37,862 nucleotides of DNA. It comes from Thermoflexaceae bacterium. GTDB lineage: Bacteria; Bacillota; Clostridia; Lachnospirales; Lachnospiraceae. Positions 24,971-34,047 of this stretch are shown here, piece by piece. Location: contig JAQXXN010000226.1 in assembly GCA_029226085.1 (NCBI GenBank), positions 1 through 37,862 on the forward strand, given 5' to 3'. The position numbers were made by a program, and so were the translations under genes. How positions within the stretch are numbered: the stretch's first letter is position 1; each line of letters opens with the position of its first letter. The notes beneath the pieces are model-generated. The model worked only from the letters and a program-made list of their open reading frames with translations. It ran no database searches and was not told the DNA's origin.

Positions 24971-26149
24971 ATGAATGAAATTCAGTTAAAATACGGATGT
25001 AATCCAAATCAGAAGCCTTCCAGGATTTTCATGGAGGATGGAAGCGACCTTCCTGTTACCGTGTTAAACGGAAAGCCGGGATATATCAATTTCTTAGATG
25101 CATTTAACGGCTGGCAGTTAGTGAAGGAATTAAAGGAAGCGACCGGTCTTCCGGCAGCAACCTCTTTTAAGCATGTTTCCCCGGCAGGCGCGGCAGTTGG
25201 CCTTCCACTGACAGAAACTCTGGCTAAGATTTACTGGGTGGATGATCTTGGAGAGCTTTCTCCGCTTGCATGCGCGTATGCAAGGGCAAGAGGTGCGGAC
25301 AGAATGTCTTCCTTTGGTGATTTCATTGCATTATCCGATGTGTGTGACGCAGATACGGCAAGACTCATTAAGAGAGAGGTTTCGGATGGCGTCATTGCAC
25401 CGGGATACACAGAGGAAGCACTGGAATTATTAAAGGCAAAGAAAAAAGGAAATTACAACATTATCCAGATTGATCCGTCTTATGTTCCGGCAGAACTTGA
25501 AAGAAAGCAGGTTTATGGAATTACATTTGAACAGGGAAGAAATGAACTGGATATTAACGGTGATTTATTATCCAACATTGTTACAAAGAATAAGGAGATT
25601 CCGGAATCTGCAATTATTGACATGAAGATTGCACTGATTACCTTAAAGTATACACAGTCCAATTCCGTATGCTATGTTAAGGGCGGACAGGCAATCGGTA
25701 TCGGTGCAGGACAGCAGTCCAGAGTACATTGTACCAGACTTGCAGGTCAGAAGGCAGATAACTGGTATCTTCGTCAGGCTCCACAGGTATTAAATCTTCA
25801 GTTTGTGGATACTTTAGGACGTGCCGACAGGGATAACACCATTGATGTATATATCGGAGATGAATACGAGGATGTTCTTCGTGAAGGTGAATGGCAGAAG
25901 AGATTTAAGGTGAAGCCACCGGTATTTACCCGTGAGGAAAAGAGGGCTTGGCTTGACGGAAACACGGATGTCACACTTGGTTCGGATGCGTTCTTCCCAT
26001 TCTCCGATAACATTGAGAGAGCATACAAGAGCGGTGTGAAGTACATTGCACAGCCGGGTGGCTCCGTAAGAGATGACCTTGTTATCGAATGTGCGGACAA
26101 GTATAACATGGCGATGGCATTTACCGGAATCCGTCTGTTCCACCATTAA
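24971..26149 (+). CDS. purH: stand-alone AICAR transformylase (PurH C-terminal domain only)
   Basis: 392 residues corresponding to the formyltransferase part of PurH. It transfers a formyl group from 10-formyl-tetrahydrofolate to AICAR (ZMP), yielding FAICAR. The catalytic Lys67-His68 pair (SFKHVSPAGAA), the GQQSRVHCTR motif and QPGGSVRDD near the C-terminus are visible. The cyclohydrolase (MGS-like) domain of bifunctional PurH (about 200 residues) is absent, and its reaction is supplied by PurO just upstream. Start ATG follows AAAAGGAG. Regulation by the upstream ZTP riboswitch is direct feedback by the enzyme's own substrate family. Confidence 0.95.
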   Translation: MNEIQLKYGCNPNQKPSRIFMEDGSDLPVTVLNGKPGYINFLDAFNGWQLVKELKEATGLPAATSFKHVSPAGAAVGLPLTETLAKIYWVDDLGELSPLACAYARARGADRMSSFGDFIALSDVCDADTARLIKREVSDGVIAPGYTEEALELLKAKKKGNYNIIQIDPSYVPAELERKQVYGITFEQGRNELDINGDLLSNIVTKNKEIPESAIIDMKIALITLKYTQSNSVCYVKGGQAIGIGAGQQSRVHCTRLAGQKADNWYLRQAPQVLNLQFVDTLGRADRDNTIDVYIGDEYEDVLREGEWQKRFKVKPPVFTREEKRAWLDGNTDVTLGSDAFFPFSDNIERAYKSGVKYIAQPGGSVRDDLVIECADKYNMAMAFTGIRLFHH

Positions 26150-26194
26150 TTGAAAATATCGAAATACACTGTTTATTGACAGACAAGAAATAGG

Positions 26195-26226
26195 AAAAGG
26201 AAATCAGAAATGGTTTCCTTTTTTTC
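26195..26226 (+). terminator. terminator after purH
   Basis: AAGGAAATC (26197-26205), loop AGAAAT, GGTTTCCTT (26212-26220), then TTTTT. The 9-bp stem has one G-U pair. Confidence 0.85.
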
Positions 26227-26233
26227 ATAACTG

Positions 26234-26242
26234 TGCTAAAAT
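26234..26242 (+). promoter_or_regulatory. extended -10 promoter for the pyr operon
   Basis: TGCTAAAAT, an extended -10, lies 38 bp before the pyrC start and directly behind the purH terminator. The leader would be only about 30 nt, so there is no room for a PyrR-type attenuator. Confidence 0.6.
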
Positions 26243-26279
26243 AACTCTAACTAAGTTTTTATGAAAGGTGACTAGAACG

Positions 26280-27554
26280 ATGACGATATTGATTAAAAAC
26301 GGACGTGTGTTGGATCCTGCCAATAACAGGGATGAGATTATGGACATTTACGTGGAGGATGGCATTATCCAGAGTGTCTCTAAGGGGATTGAGGCAGCAG
26401 CGGATGAGATTATCGATGCCACGGGATGTTATGTGACGCCGGGACTTATTGATCTGCATGTACATGTCCGTGATCCGGGATTTGAGTACAAGGAGACCAT
26501 TAAGACAGGCGGAAAGGCAGCAGCTAAGGGAGGATTTACCACGGTATGCCCGATGCCGAATACCAATCCTGTAACGGATAACGTGGATACGTTAAAATAC
26601 GTGATTGACAAGGCGAATCGTGAGACCATGATTAATGTGCTTCCGGTTGCGGCAATTACGGTCGGACAGGAAGGAGAGTACATGACGGATATTGAGTCTC
26701 TTGCGGCAGCAGGAGCCATTGCCATCAGCGAGGACGGCAAGTCGGTCATGAATGCCAGATTGTACCGTCAGGCAATGAAGCTTGCAAAAAGGTCGGACAT
26801 TGTTGTTATGGCGCACTGTGAGGATAAGAACCTTGTGGCAAGAGGCGTGTTGAATGCGGGACCGAAAGCAAAGGAAATGGGAATGTTTGGTATCATGAAT
26901 GCAGTGGAAGATGTTATTGTGGCAAGAGATATCCTGCTTGCAAAGAACACAGGATGTAAGCTTCACTTGTGCCATTGTTCCACCAGGGATTCGGTAAAGA
27001 TGATTGCACTGGCAAAGGAAGAGGGACTGCCGGTTACCGGTGAAGTCTGTCCGCATCATTTTACACTGACGGAAGATGACATTACCTGTGATGATGCTAA
27101 TTTTAAGATGAATCCGCCGCTTCGTACGAAGGAAGACGTGGAGGCATTAAAGGCCGGTCTTCGTGACGGTATCATGGATGTCATTTCCACGGATCACGCA
27201 CCACATGGCGCGGATGAGAAGAGAAAGTCCATTAAGGATGCACCGTTTGGAATCACGGGACTGGAGACTTCCGTGTGCCTTACGATTACGGAACTTGTGG
27301 AGACCGGATATCTTACCCCGCTTCAGATGGTTGAGAAGATGAGTTATAATCCGGCAAAGGTTATCGGAATTGACCGTGGTACCCTTACGGAAGGAAAGGT
27401 TGCGGATATTACCATTATTGATCCTGCGGCAGAATGGGTAATTGATTCCAGGAAATTTGTGTCACTTGGTAAGAATACCCCGTTTAACGGCAAGAAGGTT
27501 CATGGTAAGGTATTGTATACCATTTGTAATGGTGAATTTGCATACCGGGCATAG
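26280..27554 (+). CDS. pyrC: dihydroorotase
   Basis: 424 residues, type I dihydroorotase, which cyclises carbamoyl-aspartate to dihydroorotate in pyrimidine synthesis. The zinc-binding residues are visible: H60 and H62 in DLHVHVRDPG, then HCSTR, VCPHHF and the catalytic Asp in STDHAPH. Start chosen at ATG 26280, 8 nt after AAAGGTGA; GTG at 26268 lies inside that SD and is rejected. First gene of the pyrC-pyrF-pyrK-pyrD operon. Carbamoyl-phosphate synthase, aspartate transcarbamoylase and pyrE are not in the window. Confidence 0.96.
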   Translation: MTILIKNGRVLDPANNRDEIMDIYVEDGIIQSVSKGIEAAADEIIDATGCYVTPGLIDLHVHVRDPGFEYKETIKTGGKAAAKGGFTTVCPMPNTNPVTDNVDTLKYVIDKANRETMINVLPVAAITVGQEGEYMTDIESLAAAGAIAISEDGKSVMNARLYRQAMKLAKRSDIVVMAHCEDKNLVARGVLNAGPKAKEMGMFGIMNAVEDVIVARDILLAKNTGCKLHLCHCSTRDSVKMIALAKEEGLPVTGEVCPHHFTLTEDDITCDDANFKMNPPLRTKEDVEALKAGLRDGIMDVISTDHAPHGADEKRKSIKDAPFGITGLETSVCLTITELVETGYLTPLQMVEKMSYNPAKVIGIDRGTLTEGKVADITIIDPAAEWVIDSRKFVSLGKNTPFNGKKVHGKVLYTICNGEFAYRA

Positions 27555-27586
27555 AAACGAAAGAATTTTAGGAGGATAAAACAGAC

Positions 27587-28519
27587 ATGATTAATAAATT
27601 AGTCGAGAAAATAAAGAAACTGGATGCACCAATCGTCATGGGACTGGACCCGATGATGAACTACATTCCGGAACAAATTGTAAGCAAAGCATTTGCAGAA
27701 TATGGAGAGACCATTGAGGGTGCCTGTGAAGCAGTATGGCAGTACAACAAGGGAATTATCGATGCAACCTATGACCTGATTCCGGCTGTAAAACCACAGA
27801 TTGCAATGTATGAGCAGTTTGGCGTGGAAGGCCTTAAGGTTTTCCAAAAGACTGTTGATTACTGTAAGGAAAAGGATCTTGTGGTAATCGGAGATATTAA
27901 ACGAGGTGACATCGGTTCCACATCCACCGCTTATGCAGTAGGTCATCTTGGAAAGGTAAAGGTTGGTTCTAAGAGCTTTAAGACCTTTGATGAGGATTTT
28001 GTAACGGTGAATCCGTATCTTGGCTCGGATGGAGTGAATCCGTTCCTTGACGTATGCAGGGAAGAAAAGAAAGGAATTTTCGTGTTGGTTAAGACATCCA
28101 ATCCATCCAGCGGAGAGTTTCAGGACAGGCTTGTGGATGGAAGACCGTTATATGAAATCGTGGGAGAACAGGTTGCAAAGTGGGGCGAGAGCCACATGGG
28201 TGACACTTACAGCTATGTGGGTGCCGTTGTTGGTGCAACCTATCCGGAGATGGGAAAAGTGTTACGTAAATTAATGCCGAAGACATATATTCTCGTGCCG
28301 GGATATGGCGCACAGGGCGGAAAGGCAGCAGATCTTGTGCATTACTTTAATGAAGACGGCCTTGGTGCCATCGTCAACAGCTCCAGAGGCATCATAGCTG
28401 CATATAAGCAGGAAAAATACGCTTCCTTTGGTGCCGTAAACTATGCAGATGCATCAAGACAGGCGGTTATTGACATGCGTGAAGATATCATGGGAGCTTT
28501 AAGAAGCGCCGGAAAGTAA
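27587..28519 (+). CDS. pyrF: orotidine 5'-phosphate decarboxylase
   Basis: 310 residues, the longer form of OMP decarboxylase (subfamily with about 270-310 residues). It removes CO2 from OMP to give UMP, the last step of de novo UMP synthesis. The catalytic motif is DIKRGDIGST with Lys105, and GLDPMMNYIP near the N-terminus and VPGYGAQGGKA near the C-terminus fit the family. ATG follows AGGAGG. It is 32 nt after pyrC and 13 nt before pyrK. Confidence 0.96.
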   Translation: MINKLVEKIKKLDAPIVMGLDPMMNYIPEQIVSKAFAEYGETIEGACEAVWQYNKGIIDATYDLIPAVKPQIAMYEQFGVEGLKVFQKTVDYCKEKDLVVIGDIKRGDIGSTSTAYAVGHLGKVKVGSKSFKTFDEDFVTVNPYLGSDGVNPFLDVCREEKKGIFVLVKTSNPSSGEFQDRLVDGRPLYEIVGEQVAKWGESHMGDTYSYVGAVVGATYPEMGKVLRKLMPKTYILVPGYGAQGGKAADLVHYFNEDGLGAIVNSSRGIIAAYKQEKYASFGAVNYADASRQAVIDMREDIMGALRSAGK

Positions 28520-28532
28520 AGAGGATTGATTC

Positions 28533-29288
28533 ATGGAATTCAGGGAAAAAGTAAGGATAGTAAGACAGGAACAGCTGTCTTTGGATGTGTATTCATTGTG
28601 GATTGAAACAAAGGATATTGCGGTAAATGCAAAGCCGGGTCAGTTTGTTTCTGTTTATTCCAATGACGGCTCAAGACTGCTTCCAAGGCCAATCAGCATT
28701 TGTGAGACAGACGGGAATAATCTTCGCATGGTCTATCGTGTGGTTGGAAAGGGAACGGAGGAATTTTCCGGTTACAAGGCGGGCGATACTCTGGATGTGT
28801 TAGGACCGCTTGGAAATGGTTATACACTGGATACCAGAAAAGCTATTTTGCTTGGCGGAGGTATCGGAATTCCGCCGATGTTAGAACTTGCCAAGCGGCT
28901 TAATTGTCAAAAGTCCATCGTGCTTGGATATCGGGATGTACTTTTCCTAAATGAAGAGTTTGAACCGTTCGGGGATGTCTATATTGCAACAGAGGATGGC
29001 AGTGCAGGAACCAGGGGAAATGTGCTGGATGCCATAAGGGAACAGGGCATTACCGGAGAGGTTATCTATGCCTGCGGACCGAAGCCGATGCTTCGTGCAA
29101 TTAAGGCATTTGCAGAGGAAAATGGAATGGAAGCTTTCATTTCATTGGAAGAGAAGATGGCATGCGGTATCGGTGCGTGCCTTGCCTGTGTATGTAAGAC
29201 AAAGGATGTGGACAGCCATTCTCATGTACACAATGCAAGAATCTGCAAGGAAGGACCTGTATTTAATGCAAAGGAGGTTGAGTTCTGA
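28533..29288 (+). CDS. pyrK: dihydroorotate dehydrogenase electron-transfer subunit
   Basis: 251 residues. PyrK carries FAD and a [2Fe-2S] cluster and passes electrons from the PyrD FMN to NAD+. The FAD-binding motif LLPRPISICE and the nucleotide-binding GGGIGIPPML motif are present. The cluster cysteines have the right spacing: C211, C216, C219 (ACGIGACLAC) and C238 (ARICKEG). The stop codon overlaps the pyrD start by one base (TGATG), which suggests translational coupling in a 1:1 complex. Confidence 0.95.
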   Translation: MEFREKVRIVRQEQLSLDVYSLWIETKDIAVNAKPGQFVSVYSNDGSRLLPRPISICETDGNNLRMVYRVVGKGTEEFSGYKAGDTLDVLGPLGNGYTLDTRKAILLGGGIGIPPMLELAKRLNCQKSIVLGYRDVLFLNEEFEPFGDVYIATEDGSAGTRGNVLDAIREQGITGEVIYACGPKPMLRAIKAFAEENGMEAFISLEEKMACGIGACLACVCKTKDVDSHSHVHNARICKEGPVFNAKEVEF

Positions 29289-30202
29289 TGAGTACAACAC
29301 CGAATCTGAGTGTAAAGATTGCAGGAGTGGAATTTAAGAATCCAGTTACCGTGGCTTCCGGAACTTTTGGCTCCGGCATGGAATTTGCAGAATTAGTGGA
29401 TTTGAATAAACTGGGTGCGGTTACCACAAAGGGCGTTGCCAATGTGCCTTGGCCGGGTAATCCAACGCCGAGAATAGCTGAGACTTATGGCGGAATGATG
29501 AATGCCATCGGATTACAGAATCCGGGAATAAATGTATTCTGTGAACGTGATATTCCGTTTCTTAAAAAGTACGATACAAAGATTATTGTAAATGTTTGTG
29601 GCAAGAGCAGGGAAGATTATGTGGAAGTGGCAGAACGCCTTGCCGGTGAGCCGGTAGACATGCTGGAAATCAACATCTCCTGTCCGAATGTGAAGGAGGG
29701 AGGCATTGCTTTCGGTCAGAAGGCGGATGCAGCTTATGAAATCACAAAAGCAGTCAAGGCAGTGGCAAAGCAGCCAGTTATCATGAAATTAAGTCCGAAT
29801 GTGACGGATATTGCCGAGATGGCAAAGGCTGTGGAAGCAGGCGGAGCCGATGCGGTATCCCTTATCAATACGCTGACTGGCATGAAGATTGACATTAACC
29901 GCAGAACATTTGCTCTGGCCAATAAGACCGGCGGACTTTCCGGTCCTGCCATTAAGCCGGTTGCGGTGCGCATGGTTTACCAGGCAGCGAATGCAGTGAA
30001 GATTCCGGTAATCGGAATGGGAGGAATCGCAAGTGCGGAGGATGCACTGGAGTTTATCATGGCAGGTGCAACTATGGTATCCGTGGGTACGGCAAATTTC
30101 CATAATCCATCGGTAACAATGGAAGTAATCGATGGAATCCGGGCGTTCATGGAAAAGAACGGTGTGGCGGATATTAAGGAATTGATTGGGTGTGTGAAAT
30201 AG
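29288..30202 (+). CDS. pyrD: dihydroorotate dehydrogenase (NAD+), catalytic subunit, class 1B
   Basis: 304 residues. It oxidises dihydroorotate to orotate with FMN. The class 1 catalytic base Cys132 is visible in NISCPNVKEGG, with VNVCGKSRED before it and SLINTLTGMKIDI and GMGGIASAEDALEF after it, the FMN-binding segments. Pairing with pyrK identifies it as class 1B (PyrDB), cytoplasmic and NAD+-dependent. It is the last gene of the pyr operon, which ends at a strong terminator. Confidence 0.95.
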   Translation: MSTTPNLSVKIAGVEFKNPVTVASGTFGSGMEFAELVDLNKLGAVTTKGVANVPWPGNPTPRIAETYGGMMNAIGLQNPGINVFCERDIPFLKKYDTKIIVNVCGKSREDYVEVAERLAGEPVDMLEINISCPNVKEGGIAFGQKADAAYEITKAVKAVAKQPVIMKLSPNVTDIAEMAKAVEAGGADAVSLINTLTGMKIDINRRTFALANKTGGLSGPAIKPVAVRMVYQAANAVKIPVIGMGGIASAEDALEFIMAGATMVSVGTANFHNPSVTMEVIDGIRAFMEKNGVADIKELIGCVK

Positions 30203-30207
30203 ATACG

Positions 30208-30250
30208 GAAATAGCATCTAACTTAGGACGTTGGGATGCTATTTCTTTTT
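30208..30250 (+). terminator. terminator of the pyr operon
   Basis: GAAATAGCATC (30208-30218) pairs perfectly with GATGCTATTTC (30235-30245), followed by five T. Confidence 0.92.
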
Positions 30251-30285
30251 GCTTATTTTCTGTGTCCCTTCTGTGTCTTTATAAA

Positions 30286-30294
30286 TGATATAAT
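30286..30294 (+). promoter_or_regulatory. extended -10 promoter of second signalling operon
   Basis: TGATATAAT lies 80 bp before the diguanylate cyclase start. No clear -35 is seen. Confidence 0.5.
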
Positions 30295-30374
30295 TAATCA
30301 AAATATTTCTTTATATGCCGAAAAAAGCAGTTTACTATGATGGATAATGGATGTTTTTTATCAGGGAGGCACAA

Positions 30375-31445
30375 ATGGATTACAAAAAAGTAATACAGAT
30401 TAATTTTAAAAAGCACTGGCGTGAATATGAAGGATTGCTGTTGTTTATTGCAGCATTGGAAATTTTCATGATGTGTTATGGTATCATTCATTTTAATTTT
30501 GAGGAAATGAGACGGCGCTTCTACTTTGCTTCCTACGTTTTCTTACTGATTGTTACATTGGCAGCATTTTTTGTAAACAGACTATACATAAAAAAGAATG
30601 AAGTAAAGTATGCCGTAATTAATGCATATATTTACTGTATTATCCTGATATTCTGGAGTGCATGGATTTCGGGTCTGGATATCATGGAAGGAGGATTTCC
30701 ATTTACATATCTGACAATTTTATCGGCAGTAGGAAGTCTTATTATATTCCATACCGGATTTTATGGGATTATTACAGTTCTTTCCACAGTGTTCATGATA
30801 GCATTGTGTGTTTTGGAAGGTAATACAAGGCTGTATTTTGGATTTTATCTGAATCTGGCAATTTTCCTTGCGGTATCCATTCTGATGTCTTACAGGAGCT
30901 ATGCAGCCACACGTTCTGAGTACATTGCAAACTACCGGCTGGAAGAATTGTCTGAGATGGATGCACTGACTCATATTGGAAACAGACGTTTTATGGATGA
31001 ATATCTGGAAAAGCTGGAAAAAGAGCAGACACAGTATACATTTGCGCTGCTGGATGTGGATAATTTTAAAACCATTAATGATACACTGGGACATGAGACG
31101 GGAGACTGCTGTCTGGTACAGATTGCTGAACTGTTAAGAGATAATTTTGGAGATATGGTTTTCCGCTATGGCGGAGATGAATTCGCCGTGGTTTCGTTTG
31201 AAATGCCGGAAACAGTACTGGAAAAGATGATACAGATAAACCGAAGTCTTTTGAAAAATAACGAGAAATACCGGCTGCAGGTCTGCACGGGAATATATCG
31301 TCAGGACGGAATGCAGGATAGACGTACGGTTTTTTCGTCTGCTGACCAGGCATTATATGTTGCGAAACAGAATGGAAAAGCAAAAGGAGTCATTTTTGAA
31401 TCTGCAAATGATGTGAAGGAGCCGGAAATTGAAAAACTTAAATGA
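30375..31445 (+). CDS. membrane diguanylate cyclase (GGDEF)
   Basis: 356 residues. About six membrane helices span residues 20-185, followed by a GGDEF domain (about 195-345). The active-site motif GGDEF is intact at 266-270 (RYGGDEFAVV), with LLDVDNFKTINDTLGHETGD before it. It should convert two GTP into cyclic-di-GMP at the membrane. No RxxD inhibitory site was evident before the motif. ATG 30375 lies 5 nt after GGGAGG; the upstream ATG at 30351 has no SD. The downstream sensor kinase starts inside the end of this gene, showing tight co-expression. The HD-GYP protein at 3190 provides the opposing activity. Confidence 0.9.
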   Translation: MDYKKVIQINFKKHWREYEGLLLFIAALEIFMMCYGIIHFNFEEMRRRFYFASYVFLLIVTLAAFFVNRLYIKKNEVKYAVINAYIYCIILIFWSAWISGLDIMEGGFPFTYLTILSAVGSLIIFHTGFYGIITVLSTVFMIALCVLEGNTRLYFGFYLNLAIFLAVSILMSYRSYAATRSEYIANYRLEELSEMDALTHIGNRRFMDEYLEKLEKEQTQYTFALLDVDNFKTINDTLGHETGDCCLVQIAELLRDNFGDMVFRYGGDEFAVVSFEMPETVLEKMIQINRSLLKNNEKYRLQVCTGIYRQDGMQDRRTVFSSADQALYVAKQNGKAKGVIFESANDVKEPEIEKLK

Positions 31446-33228
31446 ATTTCGTAAAAAAATAAGTCATCTGCCAGATGGAGAAAAAATATCAGTAAGAGCA
31501 TATGGAATTGCATTAGCCTTGATGATGGTATTGCTTGTTTATCTTGGGGTGGCGAATAATGTTCATGTGACTTCCCAGAGGAAGGATGCAGGATATGAAA
31601 CGATAGAGGATTACCGGATTGAGGAAGAAAGAGATGAAGAAGCACCCATTGGAGTACATAAGGTGTATACATGGACACTGCCTGAGGTAAAACCACAGGA
31701 TAATTGTCTGGCTTTTTATGTGGTTCATCAGTCTGTTCATGTGTATCTGGAAGACGAACTCATATATAGTCTGGTGCCGGATGAGAATCTCCTGTTTGGT
31801 AAAACCATCGGAAGCAGCTGGGTGATGATTCCGCTTTATCCGGAAGATGGCGGCAAGGAAATCCGTGTCGTTATTACACCGGCATATGAAAGCTTTCGTG
31901 AACGGAAAGTGGAATTTCTTATGGGTTCCGAGCTTAGCATATATACGGAGCGTCTGAAGCTGGATTTGCCGCAGATTATTATTGGCAGCATTGCAATGCT
32001 GGTGGGAATGCTGTTTATTATGGTAGCCTTTGGTACACTGTTTTCTAAGAAACGGGATTATAATCTGGCAGCACTTGGAAACTTTTCTGTAATGCTTGGA
32101 CTGTGGCGGCTGACGGATACACGTTTTAGCCCGTTTATGATGCAGGAAAAACCGGTTTTTTTATTTTATGTTTCCCTGGCAATGCTTATGCTGGGCGGTG
32201 TACCCCTTCTAAAATCCATTCAGTATCGATACAATAAGAAGTTTTATCCGTTATTCAATTATTTCTGCCTGGCACTAAGTGTTGCCTGCATGATTCAGAT
32301 TATACTGCAGATAACGAATATACGGGATTTTCGTGAAACTTTAGTTGTAACACATTTTATGCTGCTTATCGGTGTGCTCTTATGCGCAGGAGTGATGATT
32401 CATGACTGGATCAAATCAGGCAGGAAAAAAAAGAATGGTTTTGGAAAAGGCATGTTCATGGTATGTGTGGCAGGTGTGGCAGCAGATGTGCTGGCATTTT
32501 ACGTGAAAGGAAATTCATCAGGGCTTCTATTTACCTTAACAGCATTTTTGATTTATATTATTATAAGTGGATTTGTTTCTATCTGGGGTTATGTGGAGCA
32601 GGAACGAAAAATGAAGGAGCAGGAGGCAGAACTTGCAGCGAGCAGGATTTCAATTATGCTTAGCCAGATTCAGCCACATTTTCTATATAATTCCCTTAAC
32701 ACCATTTATCATTTGTGCGAAAAAAATCCCGCAAAGGCGCAGAAAGCAATCAGTGATTTTTCGGATTACCTGAGGGGAAATCTGGAGTCGCTGAAGAGAA
32801 ATTTACCGGTTGCATTTGAAAAGGAACTGGAACATGTAAAAATATATCTATCACTGGAAAAAATGCGTTTTGACGAAGAATTGGAAATTGTGTATGACAT
32901 TGAGACAACGTCCTTTCTGATTCCGACCCTGACAGTACAGCCACTTGTGGAAAATGCCGTAAAACATGGTGTTGGTAAGACTCAAACAGGAGGAACGGTT
33001 ACCATCAGTACCAGAGAAAGGAAAGAATGGTATGAGGTTGTGGTTGCGGATGACGGCGCAGGATATGACGTGAATGAAGTAAAAGATGACGGAAGAACTC
33101 ATGTCGGTATTGAAAATGTACGAAAAAGACTGTGGGAAATGAGTCATGCCACACTGGAGATTTACAGTGAAAAAGGCAGAGGTACCAGAGTCGTCATAAA
33201 ACTTCCAAAGGAGGGAAATGCCGGATGA
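31429..33228 (+). CDS. LytS-type sensor histidine kinase with extracellular and 7TM-like region
   Basis: 599 residues starting at TTG, 7 nt after AAGGAG and overlapping the upstream cyclase gene by 17 nt; no ATG is available for about 30 codons. One helix (about 24-43) leads to an extracellular segment (about 45-185, resembling 7TMR-DISM extracellular domains). About seven helices (190-385) and a coiled coil follow. The His_kinase domain has His417 (SQIQPHFLYNSLNTIYHL), and the ATPase has N box VENAVKHG, G box DDGAG and GIENVRKRL. The stop overlaps the start of the response-regulator gene, which is its partner. Signal unknown. Kinases of this layout are common in Lachnospiraceae and their ligands are largely undefined. 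Confidence 0.88.
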   Translation: MKNLNEFRKKISHLPDGEKISVRAYGIALALMMVLLVYLGVANNVHVTSQRKDAGYETIEDYRIEEERDEEAPIGVHKVYTWTLPEVKPQDNCLAFYVVHQSVHVYLEDELIYSLVPDENLLFGKTIGSSWVMIPLYPEDGGKEIRVVITPAYESFRERKVEFLMGSELSIYTERLKLDLPQIIIGSIAMLVGMLFIMVAFGTLFSKKRDYNLAALGNFSVMLGLWRLTDTRFSPFMMQEKPVFLFYVSLAMLMLGGVPLLKSIQYRYNKKFYPLFNYFCLALSVACMIQIILQITNIRDFRETLVVTHFMLLIGVLLCAGVMIHDWIKSGRKKKNGFGKGMFMVCVAGVAADVLAFYVKGNSSGLLFTLTAFLIYIIISGFVSIWGYVEQERKMKEQEAELAASRISIMLSQIQPHFLYNSLNTIYHLCEKNPAKAQKAISDFSDYLRGNLESLKRNLPVAFEKELEHVKIYLSLEKMRFDEELEIVYDIETTSFLIPTLTVQPLVENAVKHGVGKTQTGGTVTISTRERKEWYEVVVADDGAGYDVNEVKDDGRTHVGIENVRKRLWEMSHATLEIYSEKGRGTRVVIKLPKEGNAG

Positions 33229-34022
33229 TAATTGTGGCAGTTGATGATGAAAAAATTGCACTGGAAGGTCTGGTTGAGGCAATAAAGAAAGCAGCACCGG
33301 ATGCAGATGTATATGGATTCCGGGATGCGAACCAGGCGGTGGATTTTATAAAAGATAACAGCTGTGACGTGGCATTTCTGGATATTGAGATGCGTGGAAT
33401 GAATGGAATTGAGCTTGCGCGGCAGATGAAATTAAGAAATCCGAGAATTAATATCATATTTGCAACAGGTTATGATGAGTACATGAATCAGGCATTTACT
33501 CTTCGTGCCAGCGGATATGTGATGAAGCCTGTTACGCAGGAAAAAATAAAACTGGAAATGGAAAATCTTAGAAATCCGGTTCAGACTCCGGCAAAAAAAG
33601 AATTAAGAATACAAACTTTCGGAAACTTTGAGGTGTTCTATGGGGATGAACCGGTAAAGTTCCAATACAGTAAGACGAAGGAATTGCTGGCATATCTCAT
33701 AGACCGGAACGGAGCGTTATGTACCAATGGGGAACTGATGGCAATTCTGTGGGAGGATGAGGAAAATGCCGGGGGACATATTTCCTATCTGAAAAATATT
33801 AGAAAGGACCTGGTTGAGACACTGGAAAAGTACGGTTTAAAGGATGCAGTCAGCAGACAGAGGGGAAGAATCGCCATTATTCCGGAAAAAATCCAGTGTG
33901 ATTATTTTGACTGGCTTACGGGAAAGTCCACAGGAATCAATGCATACCGGGGAGAATACATGAATCAGTATACATGGAGCGAATTTACTCATGGGGATTT
34001 GGAGAAGGCGAAGATAAAATGA
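33225..34022 (+). CDS. response regulator with REC and SARP-like DNA-binding domain
   Basis: 265 residues. The receiver domain (about 1-118) has the acidic pair D7/D8 (VAVDDEKIAL), phospho-Asp53 (FLDIEMRGMNG) and Lys101 (GYVMKPV). From about 125 a winged-helix domain of the SARP/OmpR-like type follows (LRIQTFGNFEVFYGDEPVKF, KTKELLAYLIDRNG, ISYLKNIRKDL). The bacterial transcriptional activation helical region of larger SARPs is missing. The start overlaps the kinase stop (ATGA). It should be phosphorylated by the LytS-type kinase and control transcription, probably of nearby cyclase and lipoprotein genes (inference). Confidence 0.9.
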   Translation: MIIVAVDDEKIALEGLVEAIKKAAPDADVYGFRDANQAVDFIKDNSCDVAFLDIEMRGMNGIELARQMKLRNPRINIIFATGYDEYMNQAFTLRASGYVMKPVTQEKIKLEMENLRNPVQTPAKKELRIQTFGNFEVFYGDEPVKFQYSKTKELLAYLIDRNGALCTNGELMAILWEDEENAGGHISYLKNIRKDLVETLEKYGLKDAVSRQRGRIAIIPEKIQCDYFDWLTGKSTGINAYRGEYMNQYTWSEFTHGDLEKAKIK

Positions 34023-34047
34023 TGAAATAATAAGGAGCTTGCATCAT

